Below are positions 41,926 to 50,552 of a DNA stretch of 64,000 nt, piece by piece (the first letter of the stretch is position 1; each line of letters begins with the position of its first letter). The DNA comes from Actinosynnema sp040640215 (lineage in GTDB: Bacteria; Actinomycetota; Actinomycetes; Mycobacteriales; Pseudonocardiaceae), in the NCBI RefSeq assembly GCF_040640215.1, contig NZ_JBFABG010000002.1:62001-126000 (forward strand). Reading direction: 5' to 3'. The position numbers were made by a program, and so were the translations under genes. The notes under the pieces were generated by a model, which was not told the DNA's origin, ran no database searches, and worked only from the letters and a program-made list of their open reading frames with translations.

Positions 41926-43581
41926 ATGGCACAGGACGCGGATGTGATCGTCGTCGGTGGCGGCCTCGCGGGGCTCGTCGCGACCGCCGAGCTGGCCGAC
42001 GCCGGCCGCCGGGTGATCCTGCTCGACCAGGAGCCGGAGGCGTCCCTGGGCGGTCAGGCGTTCTGGTCCTTCGGCGGGCTGTTCCTGGTCGACAGCCCGG
42101 AGCAGCGCCGGCTGAAGGTCAAGGACTCCGCGGACCTGGCGTTGCAGGACTGGCTGGGCTCGGCCGCGTTCGACCGCGCCTCCGACCACTGGCCGCGCAG
42201 GTGGGCCGAGGCCTACGTGGACTTCGCCGCCGGCGAGAAGCGGCGCTGGCTGCACGGCATGGGCGTGCGCTGGTTCCCGTTCGTGCAGTGGGCCGAACGC
42301 GGCGGTTACCTGGCCGACGGGCACGGCAACTCGGTGCCCCGGTTCCACGTCACCTGGGGCACCGGTCCGGGCCTCGTGGAGCCGTTCGAGCGCCGGGTGC
42401 GCGCCGCCGTGGCGAGCGGCCTGGTCCGGCTCCGCTTCCGGCACCGCGTCACGGGCCTGACCACGACCGGCGGTGTGGTCGACGGCGTGCGCGGCGAGGT
42501 CCTGGAGCCCAGCGCCGCCCGGCGCGGCGAACCGAGCTCCCGCGTCCGGGCCGAGGACTTCGAGCTGCGCGCGCAGGCGGTGGTCGTCACCTCCGGCGGC
42601 ATCGGCGGCAACCACGAGCTGGTGCGCCGCAACTGGCCCGCCCGGATGGGGACGCCGCCCGAGCACCTGCTGTCGGGCGTGCCGGACCACGTGGACGGCC
42701 GGATGCTCCAGGTCGTGCGGGACGCGGGCGGCGGGATCATCAACGAGGACCGCATGTGGCACTACCCGGAGGGGATCGCGAACTGCGCGCCGGTCTGGAG
42801 CCGGCACGGCATCCGCATCCTGCCGGGCCCGTCGTCGCTGTGGCTGGACGCGACCGGCCGACGCCTGCCGACCCCGCTGTTCCCCGGCTTCGACGCGCTC
42901 GGGTCGCTGGAGCACGTCGTGAAGACCGGGCACGGCTACTCGTGGTTCGTGCTCAACCAGCGGATCATCGGCAAGGAGTTCGCCCTGTCCGGGTCCGAGC
43001 AGAACCCGGACCTGACGGGCAAGCACGTCAAGCAGGTGCTCCAGCGCGCCCTGCCCGGCGCGGTCGCGCCCGTGGAGGAGTTCGCGAAGCGGTCCAGCGA
43101 GTTCATCTCGGCGCGCGGCGTCGCGGAGCTGGCGGCCGGGATGAACGCGCTGGCCGGCTCGGACCTGATCGACGCGGCGGCCCTGGAGCGGGTCATCGTC
43201 GAGCGCGACCGGCAGGTGGACTCGGGGCTGGGCAAGGACATGCAGGTCAACGCCATCCGCGCGGCCCGGCGGTTCCTGACCGACAAGCTGATCCGGGTGG
43301 TCGAGCCGCACCGGCTGCTGGACCCGAAGGCGGGGCCGCTGATCGCGGTCCGGCTGTCGGTGCTGACGCGCAAGACGTTGGGCGGCCTGCACACCGACCT
43401 GTCCGGGCGGGTGCTGAAGGAGGACGGCACGGTGCTGGGCGGGGTGTACGCGGCGGGCGAGGCGGCCGGCTTCGGCGGTGGCGGCGTGCACGGCTACCGC
43501 GCCCTGGAGGGGACCTTCCTCGGCGGCTGCCTGTTCTCCGGCCGCGTGGCCGGGCGCTCGGTCGCCGACGCGGTCGGCTGA
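41926..43581 (+). CDS. FAD-binding dehydrogenase (3-ketosteroid dehydrogenase/fumarate reductase-like flavoprotein)
   Basis: 551 residues. The N-terminal ADVIVVGGGLAGLVATAELADAGRRVILLDQE (in parts) is the ADP-binding beta-alpha-beta. SLGGQAFWSFGGLFLVDSPEQRRL is typical of the Rv0785-like branch of KSTD-type flavoproteins, and VVVTSGGIGGNHELVRRNWP and the C-terminal GVYAAGEAAGFGGGGVHGYRALEGTFLGGCLFSGRVAG (in parts) complete the FAD site. Family members dehydrogenate steroids or related ring compounds, but this branch has no proven substrate. No other steroid genes lie nearby. A TAGACT element just upstream suggests a leaderless message. It converges with the SARP regulator. Confidence 0.92.
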   Translation: MAQDADVIVVGGGLAGLVATAELADAGRRVILLDQEPEASLGGQAFWSFGGLFLVDSPEQRRLKVKDSADLALQDWLGSAAFDRASDHWPRRWAEAYVDFAAGEKRRWLHGMGVRWFPFVQWAERGGYLADGHGNSVPRFHVTWGTGPGLVEPFERRVRAAVASGLVRLRFRHRVTGLTTTGGVVDGVRGEVLEPSAARRGEPSSRVRAEDFELRAQAVVVTSGGIGGNHELVRRNWPARMGTPPEHLLSGVPDHVDGRMLQVVRDAGGGIINEDRMWHYPEGIANCAPVWSRHGIRILPGPSSLWLDATGRRLPTPLFPGFDALGSLEHVVKTGHGYSWFVLNQRIIGKEFALSGSEQNPDLTGKHVKQVLQRALPGAVAPVEEFAKRSSEFISARGVAELAAGMNALAGSDLIDAAALERVIVERDRQVDSGLGKDMQVNAIRAARRFLTDKLIRVVEPHRLLDPKAGPLIAVRLSVLTRKTLGGLHTDLSGRVLKEDGTVLGGVYAAGEAAGFGGGGVHGYRALEGTFLGGCLFSGRVAGRSVADAVG

Positions 43582-43621
43582 CGGCGAGCGCGGCGAGCCC
43601 CGGCCGGAGCCGGCGGGCGGT

Positions 43622-46354
43622 TCAGCCGACGACGTTCGGGTCGAGCTTGCGGGCCACGTCGTCGGCGTCGGCCAGGCGCAGGTCGCGGTAGAGGTGGAGC
43701 GCGGCCAGCCAGTGCGGCACGGCCGCGTCCAGGCCCTCCGACCGCTCCAGCACGTCACCGATCTCCCGGTGGCACAGCGCTTCCTGGTACCGGTCCCCCA
43801 GCCGCTCGGCCAGCGCCAACCCGGCCCGGTAGGACTCCAGCGCCTCGGCCAACCGCCCGAGCTGCAACGACGCCGTGCCCACCGTGTGCAGCGTCGCGGT
43901 GTGCGCCTTGGAGGGCGCGACGGACGAGATCAGGCTCAGCGCCTCGGCCGCGTGCCGCAACGCCTCCTCCGGCTGGTGCTTGCGCAGCAGCACGTTCGCC
44001 AGGTTGTTCTGCACGCCGGCCTGCGACCGCTCGTCGCCCACCTCGCGCGCGATCTCCAGCGCCTCCAGGATGGTCGCCTGCGCCCGGTCGAGCTGGTCGT
44101 CCGCCATCAGGCAGTAGCCGAGGTTCGCCAGCGCCGCCACGCCCAGGTGCCGGTCGTCGCCCGCCAGTTCCGCCGCCCGCGTGCAGGTCTCGACGGCCTC
44201 GTCGATCCGGCCGAGCTCGGCGAGCGTGGAACCCAGCCGCAGCAGGAAGGTCGCCTCCGCGCGCGCGTCGCCGAGGTCCCGCGCCGCCGCCGACCCGATG
44301 CGGCACAGCGCCAACCGGTCCAACCGGTTGCCGCGCCGGAAGTGGAACGCGTCCAGGCACAGCGCGAGCTGCCAGGTCCGCTCGCGCTGCCCGCTGTCGA
44401 GCGCGATGTCCAGCGCCAGCCCCAGGTTCGCCTCCTCCAGCGTGAACCAGTCCAGCGCGGCGGCGTGCGAGGACAGCTCCGGGAAGCTCGCGGGCCGGTG
44501 CTCGCGCGGGCCGAACGGCCGGACGTGGTCGGACAGGTGCGCCCGGCCGGAGTCGGCGACGTGCAGGTAGTAGTCCAGCAGGCGGGCCGTCGACACCGCC
44601 GTGTCCACTTCGGACTCGGAGGCCGCCAGGTGGTGGGTGAACAGCCGCACCAGGTCGTGCCGGGAGTACCGGTCGGGCGTGGACTCGTGCAGCAGGTTCG
44701 CGTAGGCGAGCGTCCGCAGGTGGGTGCGCGCGCTCACGACGTTGACGTCCAGCAGCGCGGCGGCGGTGTAGCTGTCCAGGTCGGTGCCGGGGTGCAGCCC
44801 GAGCCTGCGCAACAGCCGCGCCGCGCCCTCGGGCAGTTCCCGGTAGCTCACCGCGAGCGCCGCGTGCACGCCGCGCCCCGCCTCGGGCAGCTCCAGCGCG
44901 GACAGCCGGTGCTGCTCGTCGCGCAGCTCGTCCACCAGGGACTGGATCGTCCAGCGCGGCCGGGACGCCAGCCGCGCGCCCGCGATCCGCAACGCCAGCG
45001 GCAACCGGTCGCACAGCTCGACCAGTTCCGCCACGGCGTCGGGCTCCTGGTCGGTCCGGTGCCTGCCCAGCACGGCCGCCAGCAGGTTCTCCGCGCTCGC
45101 CGCCGGCAGGGTCTGGACGTGCAGCGCGGACGCGCCCTCGGTCACCACGAGGTCGTCCAGGCGGTGCCGGCTGGTGACCAGCACCAGGCACCCGGTGGAA
45201 CCGGGCAGCAGCGGCCGGACCTGTTCCGCCGAGCGGGCGTTGTCCAGCAGCACCAGCACCCGCCGCCCGGCCAGCAGGGACCGGAACTGCGCGGCCTGCG
45301 CCTCCAGGTCCACCGCGATCTGCGAGTCCGCCAACCCCAGCGCCCGCAGGAAGCCGACCAGCGCCGTGCGCGGGTCCAGCGGCTCGGTCTCGTCGAAACC
45401 CCGGAGGTTCACGAAGAGCTGACCGTCCGGGAAATCCCCGGCCACCCGGTGCGCCCAGCGCAGGGCGAGCGCCGTCTTGCCCACCCCCGCCGGCCCCACC
45501 AGGAGCCCGATCGCCGAGTCACCGGCCAACCCCACCGCCAGGTCCGACAACTCCGGCTCCCGACCGACGAACCCCCGGTGCTCCCGGGGTAGCTGCGCGG
45601 GCACGGGACCGCGCTCGACCGGTTTGGGCGCGGCGTCGCCCGCCAGCACCGTCCGGTACGCGTCGCGCAGCTCCGGGCCGGGATCGACGCCCAGCTCCTC
45701 GACCAACCGCCCCCGGGCCCGGTGGTACAGCTCCAGCGCTTCCGCCTGCCGCCCCGTCCAGTGCAGCGCCAGCACCAACCGGGCCACCAGCGGCTCGCGC
45801 AACGGGTGCTCGGCCACCGCGTCGCGCAGCCAGGCCACCGCTTCGGCGGCCCGGTCGAGCCGGAACAGCCGGGTCGCCAGCTCCTGCACCGCGACCAGCC
45901 GCAGCTCCTCCAGCTTCGCGGTCACCGCCTCGCGCACCCCCGCGCCCGGCACGTCCGCCAGCAGCGGGCCGCGCCACAGCGCCAAGGCGCTGGTCAGCAG
46001 GCCCACGGCGGTCACGTCGGCGGCGTCGCGCGCGGCGGCGACGAGGTCTTCGAACCGGAACACGTCCACCGCGTCCCGGTCACCGGTCAGCACGTAGCCG
46101 GGGGCGCGGGTGATCAGCACCACGCCGTCGCACAGCACCTTCCGCAACTGCGCGATGTGCCCCTGGAGGGCGGCCTTCGCCTGCGGTGGCGGTGAGCCGT
46201 CCCACACCAGCGCGAGCAGCCGGTCACCGGACACCACCCGGTTGAGTTCCAGCGCCAGCGCCGCGAGGACCGCCCGGCGCTTCGCCGCACCCAGCCGGAC
46301 GGCAGTGCCACCTGCGGAAACGAGCTCAACAGGGCCGAGCAGGTTCACCCGCAT
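43622..46354 (-). CDS. AfsR/SARP-type regulator: BTAD, NB-ARC ATPase, TPR array
   Basis: 910 residues. Residues 1-95 are an OmpR-like DNA-binding domain (LLGPVELVSAGGTAVRLGAAKRRAVLAALAL, in parts). The bacterial transcriptional activation domain follows (~98-242, ending ELGVDPGPELRDAYRTVL). An NB-ARC ATPase comes next with Walker A GPAGVGKT (287-294), RRVLVLLDNARSAEQV and LVLVTSRHRLDDL. From ~600 to the end there are about seven TPR-like repeats (LGDARAEATFLLRLGSTLAELGRIDEAVE and similar). AfsR-like proteins activate secondary-metabolite or development genes in response to phosphorylation or ligands. It diverges from ESX module 2 (178-bp gap), so that operon is a candidate target. Confidence 0.95.
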   Translation of the reverse strand: MRVNLLGPVELVSAGGTAVRLGAAKRRAVLAALALELNRVVSGDRLLALVWDGSPPPQAKAALQGHIAQLRKVLCDGVVLITRAPGYVLTGDRDAVDVFRFEDLVAAARDAADVTAVGLLTSALALWRGPLLADVPGAGVREAVTAKLEELRLVAVQELATRLFRLDRAAEAVAWLRDAVAEHPLREPLVARLVLALHWTGRQAEALELYHRARGRLVEELGVDPGPELRDAYRTVLAGDAAPKPVERGPVPAQLPREHRGFVGREPELSDLAVGLAGDSAIGLLVGPAGVGKTALALRWAHRVAGDFPDGQLFVNLRGFDETEPLDPRTALVGFLRALGLADSQIAVDLEAQAAQFRSLLAGRRVLVLLDNARSAEQVRPLLPGSTGCLVLVTSRHRLDDLVVTEGASALHVQTLPAASAENLLAAVLGRHRTDQEPDAVAELVELCDRLPLALRIAGARLASRPRWTIQSLVDELRDEQHRLSALELPEAGRGVHAALAVSYRELPEGAARLLRRLGLHPGTDLDSYTAAALLDVNVVSARTHLRTLAYANLLHESTPDRYSRHDLVRLFTHHLAASESEVDTAVSTARLLDYYLHVADSGRAHLSDHVRPFGPREHRPASFPELSSHAAALDWFTLEEANLGLALDIALDSGQRERTWQLALCLDAFHFRRGNRLDRLALCRIGSAAARDLGDARAEATFLLRLGSTLAELGRIDEAVETCTRAAELAGDDRHLGVAALANLGYCLMADDQLDRAQATILEALEIAREVGDERSQAGVQNNLANVLLRKHQPEEALRHAAEALSLISSVAPSKAHTATLHTVGTASLQLGRLAEALESYRAGLALAERLGDRYQEALCHREIGDVLERSEGLDAAVPHWLAALHLYRDLRLADADDVARKLDPNVVG

Positions 46355-46531
46355 CCTGAAAACCTTTCAGCGTTGTCGCCCTGTAGTCGGAGAGTTTCCC
46401 ATAGTGGGCGACTTCCCCCGGTCCGCCGACGCGGCCGGGCCGGCGCGGGCGTTGGCCGCGCGTTGGGCGGGCGTTGGAGCAGAGGGTGAACCTGTGTTCA
46501 GTCCAGCAGGCTGCCTCCGCGAGGGAATCCG

Positions 46532-46975
46532 ATGTACATCGCCGAACCAGGGAATGAAGAGGCCGTGCCGCGCCAGGTCACCCGCGTCGGCGGGGTGGCC
46601 CCGACGCCGACGGTGGACGGTCAGGTCTTCGCGTTGCGGGAGACCGTGAACTCCGGGCGGGTCACGCTCGACCCCGTGGTCGGCGAGGAGATGCGCAAGA
46701 TGCTCCTGGAGCAGGTCGACCTGGTCGACTCGTGGCTGGAGCGGGCGGGCCGGCTGGCGCGCCCCGCCCCGCTGGGCGCGAACCCGGTCGGCGACAAGAT
46801 GGCCGCGAAGTTCGAGGGCCGCGCCGAGGGCGACGAGCTGTCCTTCGTCTCGGTGATGGTCGCCTACCGCGACGTCCTCCAGCAGACGCACGACTCCGTG
46901 CGGAGCGCGATCCGCAACTTCCTGGCGGTCGACGAGGAACACCGCGCCGAACTGACCCGCCTGAGCGGCAACTGA
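46532..46975 (+). CDS. Small helical PE-like ESX protein (module 2)
   Basis: 147 residues. An extended N-terminus (~1-45) precedes two long helices (VGEEMRKMLLEQVDLVDSWLERAGRL and SFVSVMVAYRDVLQQTHDSVRSAIRNFLAV) joined by RPAPLGANPVGDKMAAKF. The PLGxxP turn and the register of the second helix match the small protein of module 1 (11570-11977). Where that protein has the YxxxD export signal (YRSTD), this one has FLAVD (130-134), with Phe in place of Tyr. It opens the operon and is followed after 10 bases by the PPE-like gene, so it is probably its folding partner. Confidence 0.72.
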   Translation: MYIAEPGNEEAVPRQVTRVGGVAPTPTVDGQVFALRETVNSGRVTLDPVVGEEMRKMLLEQVDLVDSWLERAGRLARPAPLGANPVGDKMAAKFEGRAEGDELSFVSVMVAYRDVLQQTHDSVRSAIRNFLAVDEEHRAELTRLSGN

Positions 46976-46985
46976 GAGGCGAGCG

Positions 46986-48539
46986 ATGGCTGACCTGAGG
47001 ATCGACCTCGTCCTGACCGACACCCAGAACTGGGCGTCGCGGTCGCACCAGGAGCTCTACGAAGCGGTGCACGACAACAACGACCCCGGCCAGACCGGCG
47101 AGATCGGCGCGGAGTGGGGCCAGTTCGGCAGCGAGCTGACCGAGTCCGCGCGGGTGATCACCGAGCGCGTGGCGGCCACCGAGGCGGGCTGGACGGGCGA
47201 GGCGGCCGACAGCGCGCGCGCCGCCGTGAAGCTGCTCGCCGACTGGGTGACCCAGACCGCCGTGACCGCCGTCGAGGTGGGCAAGCGGGTCGACGACCAG
47301 AGCCACATCATGGAGAACGCGCGGGCGAGCATGCCCGAGCCGATCGCGTTCCGCTGGGACCAGGCCACCGGCGCGTTCACCGCCGGCGGCATCCAGGGCT
47401 TCGTGAACTCGGCGACCGACGTGCGGGCCGCGAACGACCAGGCCCGCGCAGCGCACGAGCAGGCCGTGGCCGTGATGACCACGATGGAGGACGAGTCCCG
47501 CTCGGTCGACCGGAACACCCCCACGTTCACCGCGCCGTTCAACCCGGTGACCGGTCGCGTCGAGGAGCCGCAGCTCATGACGGCGCTCACGGCAGGCGCG
47601 CCCACCCTGGGCGACGCGCGGGTCGCGGCGGTCCCGGACGGCACGACGCAGGTGTCGGCGGCGGCACCCACGGCGGCGGCCCCGGCCGGCTACACCCCGC
47701 CCGGCGGCGCGGGCGGCGGTGGCGGTTACGGCGGTGGGTACGGCGGCGGTGGGTACGGCGGTGGCGGTGGGTACGGCGGTGGCGGTGGGTACGGCGGCAG
47801 TGCGCCCCAGGTGCCGGCGGCGTACCGCCCCGAGGGCACGACGGCCGCCGCGGCGGCGGCCCAGGTGCCGGTGGCGAACAAGTACACCCCGCCCTCCTAC
47901 ACCCCGCCGACCGGCGGTGGCCACCAGCCGCCCGGTGGCGGGTACGTCCCGCCGGCGTACGCGCCCCCCGGCGGCGGCTCGGGCAAGCAGCAGCCCCCGC
48001 CGTACCGGCCGGCCCCTCCCGGCACGGTGGTCCCCAAGCCGCAGACCGGTTTCGGCCCGAACAGCGGCAAGCTCCCGCCGTACATCCCGGCCGGCAGCCC
48101 CGGCACCCCGCCGATCCCCGGCGGCGGTGGCGCGGGCGGCGGTGCGGGCGGTGGCGGTGCGGGCGGTGGCGGTGGTGCGCCCCGCTTCGGCGGCGGTGGC
48201 GCGGGCGGTTTCGCGGGCGGCTTCGGCCCGACCGGGTCCGGCGGCGGTGGCGCGGGTCAGCTCGCGGCGGGCGGTGCGGCGGGGATCGGCGCTCCCGGCG
48301 GCCCGCGCGGGCCGGTGCCCGGCGGTTTCCCGGGAGGCGCGGCCGGCGCGGCCGGTTCCCCGATGGGTGGCGCGGGCGCGCCGATGGGCGGTGCCGGCGC
48401 GGGCGGCCAGGGCCAGGAGGACAAGGAGCACCGGTCCGCGGCCTACCTCCGCGGCGAGGACATCTTCGAGGTGCCCGGCGAGCACCTGCCCCCGTCCGTG
48501 ATCGGCGGCACCAAGCCGAAGAAGAGGGGCGACCAGTGA
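46986..48539 (+). CDS. PPE/WXG-like ESX substrate with Gly/Tyr- and Pro-rich tail (module 2)
   Basis: 517 residues. The helical domain starts at once (SHQELYEAVHDNNDPGQTGE), with W44 and the W69-T-G turn (AATEAGWTGEAADSARAAV), and extends to ~195. It matches the module 1 protein position for position at offset 69. Residues ~215-470 are low-complexity: Gly/Tyr repeats (GGGYGGGYGGGGYGG), then Pro-rich and Gly/Ala-rich runs. The last 40 residues carry EDKEHRSAAYL and LPPSVIGG, as in the paralogue. I infer export by an ESX system and exposure at the cell surface. GAGGCGAGCG precedes the ATG. The stop overlaps the EspG-like start. Confidence 0.82.
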   Translation: MADLRIDLVLTDTQNWASRSHQELYEAVHDNNDPGQTGEIGAEWGQFGSELTESARVITERVAATEAGWTGEAADSARAAVKLLADWVTQTAVTAVEVGKRVDDQSHIMENARASMPEPIAFRWDQATGAFTAGGIQGFVNSATDVRAANDQARAAHEQAVAVMTTMEDESRSVDRNTPTFTAPFNPVTGRVEEPQLMTALTAGAPTLGDARVAAVPDGTTQVSAAAPTAAAPAGYTPPGGAGGGGGYGGGYGGGGYGGGGGYGGGGGYGGSAPQVPAAYRPEGTTAAAAAAQVPVANKYTPPSYTPPTGGGHQPPGGGYVPPAYAPPGGGSGKQQPPPYRPAPPGTVVPKPQTGFGPNSGKLPPYIPAGSPGTPPIPGGGGAGGGAGGGGAGGGGGAPRFGGGGAGGFAGGFGPTGSGGGGAGQLAAGGAAGIGAPGGPRGPVPGGFPGGAAGAAGSPMGGAGAPMGGAGAGGQGQEDKEHRSAAYLRGEDIFEVPGEHLPPSVIGGTKPKKRGDQ

Positions 48540-49303
48540 TCGAGCCCCAGTTCGTGCTCACCCCGCGCGAGCTGGACGTGCTCTGGCACGACCTGGCGCT
48601 GGGCCGGCTGCCCTACCCGCTGGACGTGCCGAGCGTCGGGTCCACCGGCGAGGAGCGCGCCCGGCTGCGGGCCGAGGTGCTCGCCGAGTACGGCGACCCC
48701 GATCCCCGGCTGGTCGACCTGCTGCGGCTGCTCGCCGACCACCAGGTCGCGGTGGACGCGGTGGCGCACGTGGACCGCCCGGTGCGGGCGGTGGCCGCGT
48801 CGACCGGACAGCGCGCGGTGCTGGCGGTCGTCGACAGCGACCGGATCGGCCTGCTGGAGATCCGGCCGACGGCGTTGGCGCGGTCCATCGTCGAGGTGCT
48901 GCCGCACGGCGCGGCCGGACCGGGCAGCGCGCTGTCCGTCCGGCTGGAGACGCTCGACGACGCCCTCGCGCTGCACCAGGCGCAGGAGGACGACGAGGAC
49001 GACGACGACCCGTGGGGCGGGAGCGGGCTGGACGAGCGCGCGGCGCTCCAGAAGGCCGGCCTGTCCCGGGAGGACGCCGCCACGATCAGCGAGCTCGCGA
49101 CCGGCCGGGTGGCCGGCGGCCAGTTCGGCGTGACCACCGGCGGCGGGTTCCGCGCGACCAGGGCGGGCGTGCTGATCACGTGGTTCGACACCACCCACGG
49201 CCGGTACCTGGTGGTGCGCGAGGACGGCTGGCTGAGCCTCGCCCCGACAGACAACGACCGGATCGCGACCCGGATCGCCTCGGTGCTGTCCTCGGTCGCC
49301 TGA
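48536..49303 (+). CDS. EspG-like ESX secretion-associated chaperone (module 2)
   Basis: 255 residues. PQFVLTPRELDVLWHDLALGRLPYPLDVPSVGSTGEERARLRAEV (in parts) is the characteristic EspG opening. A beta-sheet-rich core follows (VRAVAASTGQRAVLAVVDSDRIGLLEI), and the C-terminus has GGQFGVTTGGGFRATRAGVLITWFDTTHGRYL (in parts). EspG proteins bind PE-PPE pairs in the cytoplasm and free the export signal. An acidic stretch (AQEDDEDDDDPWGG) lies in the middle. The GTG overlaps the stop of the PPE-like gene, so cargo and chaperone are co-translated. A hairpin terminator follows. Confidence 0.88.
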   Translation: MIEPQFVLTPRELDVLWHDLALGRLPYPLDVPSVGSTGEERARLRAEVLAEYGDPDPRLVDLLRLLADHQVAVDAVAHVDRPVRAVAASTGQRAVLAVVDSDRIGLLEIRPTALARSIVEVLPHGAAGPGSALSVRLETLDDALALHQAQEDDEDDDDPWGGSGLDERAALQKAGLSREDAATISELATGRVAGGQFGVTTGGGFRATRAGVLITWFDTTHGRYLVVREDGWLSLAPTDNDRIATRIASVLSSVA

Positions 49304-49320
49304 CCGGCGTCCGACCTCGC

Positions 49321-49352
49321 GGCCGGCGGTCCCCGAACGGGGGCCGCCGGCC
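49321..49352 (+). terminator. Terminator after ESX module 2
   Basis: A 14-bp stem (49321-49334 with 49339-49352; one T-G pair) and a GAAC loop, followed by GAGTTCT, 18 bases after the stop. Confidence 0.8.
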
Positions 49353-49432
49353 GAGTTCTAGCACCACCGTGGGGGTGTCCCGCCCGTTGGACGACCTTGA
49401 GGGCCGCCGACGACGTTGGGATGCTCGGGAGC

Positions 49433-49909
49433 ATGACCCAGCCACTCGTCGTCGGTGCCCTGGTCGGCAATCCGCGCCCGGCCTCCCGAACGTTGAACGC
49501 GGTGCCGGCCTTGCGCGAGGCCGTCCGCCGGCCCCTCACCGGGCAGGGCCGGGAGGTCGCGCCCGACGGTCCGCTGGTCGACGCGGCCGAGGTGTTCCGG
49601 CCGGGCTCCACGGCCGTGCGGGAGGCGCTGGAGGACCTCGCCACCGCCGACGTCCTCGTGGTCGCCTCGCCGACCTACAAGGCCACCTGCACCGGCCTGC
49701 TCAAAGCCGTGCCCGACCAGGCACCGGCCGACTGGCTGCGCGGCACGACCGCCGTCCCGCCGCTGGTCGCGGCGGCGGAAAAACACGCTTTGGCCGTGGA
49801 GCCGCACCTCAAGCCGCTGCTCGCGGAACTCGGCGCGGCCGTGCCGGGACGCGGGATCTTCGTGGCCGAGGCCGGCTGGTTCGCCGCGCCGGTCGGGGCC
49901 GGCCGATGA
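49433..49909 (+). CDS. NAD(P)H-dependent FMN reductase (flavodoxin-like)
   Basis: 158 residues. PLVVGALVGNPRPASRTLNA is the phosphate-binding loop of the FMN-reductase family (GNPRPxSRT). ADVLVVASPTYKATCTGLLKAVPDQAPADWLRG (in parts) is the flavin-contact region, as in SsuE/MsuE-type reductases. Such enzymes supply reduced FMN to two-component monooxygenases for sulfonate use. It overlaps the flavin reductase gene by ATGA. The luciferase-like enzyme at 54384 and the pair at 14081-16419 are candidate consumers. Confidence 0.9.
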   Translation: MTQPLVVGALVGNPRPASRTLNAVPALREAVRRPLTGQGREVAPDGPLVDAAEVFRPGSTAVREALEDLATADVLVVASPTYKATCTGLLKAVPDQAPADWLRGTTAVPPLVAAAEKHALAVEPHLKPLLAELGAAVPGRGIFVAEAGWFAAPVGAGR

Positions 49910-50385
49910 GCGGGCTGGGCACCGAGCTGCGGGCCGCCCTGCGCGACTTCCCGCAGGGCGTGGGCATCGTGACCGCGAGCGGTCCGGAGGGCCCGGTGGG
50001 CGTGACGGTGAGCTCGTTCACCTCGGCCAGCCTGCACCCGCCGCTGATCGTGGTGTGGATCGGCGAGGGCGCGTCGGCGTGGCCGGTCCTGCGCACCGCG
50101 CCGCTGTTCGCCGTGCACCTGCTGCACGCGGGCCAGACCGGTCTCTCCGACCTGTTCGCGAAGACCGGGGCGGACCGCTGGGGCCACCCGGACACCCGCT
50201 GGCGGTCCGATGTGGACGGTGTGCCGCACCTGCTGGACGCGCCGGTGCGGCTGCGCTGCCGGACGGCCCGGCGGATCGCCGTCGGCGACCACGTGGCACT
50301 GGTCGGTGAACCGCTGGAGATCCAGCACAACGCCGGGAACCCGCCGCTGGTCCGGTTCCAGGGGCGGTACACGTCCGTGACGTAG
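49906..50385 (+). CDS. Flavin reductase-like (FMN-binding split barrel) protein
   Basis: 159 residues. LRAALRDFPQGVGIVTASGPEGPVGVTVSSFTSASLHPPLIVVWI (in parts) is the standard FMN-binding split-barrel opening of HpaC/DszD-type flavin reductases. VHLLHAGQTGLSDLFAKTGADRW and GDHVALVGEPLEIQHNAGNPPLVRFQGRY (in parts) complete the domain. It reduces free flavin with NAD(P)H for a partner oxygenase. The start is an ATG overlapping the previous stop, so two different reductase folds are encoded as a coupled pair. That is unusual, since one would suffice for a single oxygenase. Confidence 0.9.
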   Translation: MSGLGTELRAALRDFPQGVGIVTASGPEGPVGVTVSSFTSASLHPPLIVVWIGEGASAWPVLRTAPLFAVHLLHAGQTGLSDLFAKTGADRWGHPDTRWRSDVDGVPHLLDAPVRLRCRTARRIAVGDHVALVGEPLEIQHNAGNPPLVRFQGRYTSVT

Positions 50386-50424
50386 GGCCGACGCCCCGGC
50401 GGACGGCCCGGTCGTGCCGCACCG

Positions 50425-50502
50425 GCCGACCGGGATGACTGCCGACCGGGATGCCTCGGGGGAACTCCGTCCCGGTCGGCCGCCGACCGGGATTCCCGAG
50501 GC
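50425..50502. repeat. Repeat-built double hairpin between convergent genes
   Basis: GCCGACCGGGAT occurs three times (50425-50436, 50441-50452, 50482-50493), plus one inverted core (CCCGGTCGGC, 50471-50480). The inverted core pairs with the third copy over one loop base. GCCTCGGG (50453-50460) and CCCGAGGC (50495-50502) enclose it. It probably acts as a terminator for both strands. Confidence 0.65.
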
Positions 50503-50552
50503 GCTGCACCGGGTGCGGAGCAGGAGCGCCCGAGACCGGGCCCGGAACGCCC

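Noticed and set aside
41339..41947. 202-codon + frame in the 611-bp gap
   Set aside because: Arg/Pro/Ala-rich with no domain. It overlaps the start of the flavoprotein gene and lacks a ribosome binding site.
43478..45592. 704-codon + frame opposite the SARP regulator
   Set aside because: Arg/Val/Gln-rich shadow; the minus strand carries BTAD, NB-ARC and TPR motifs.
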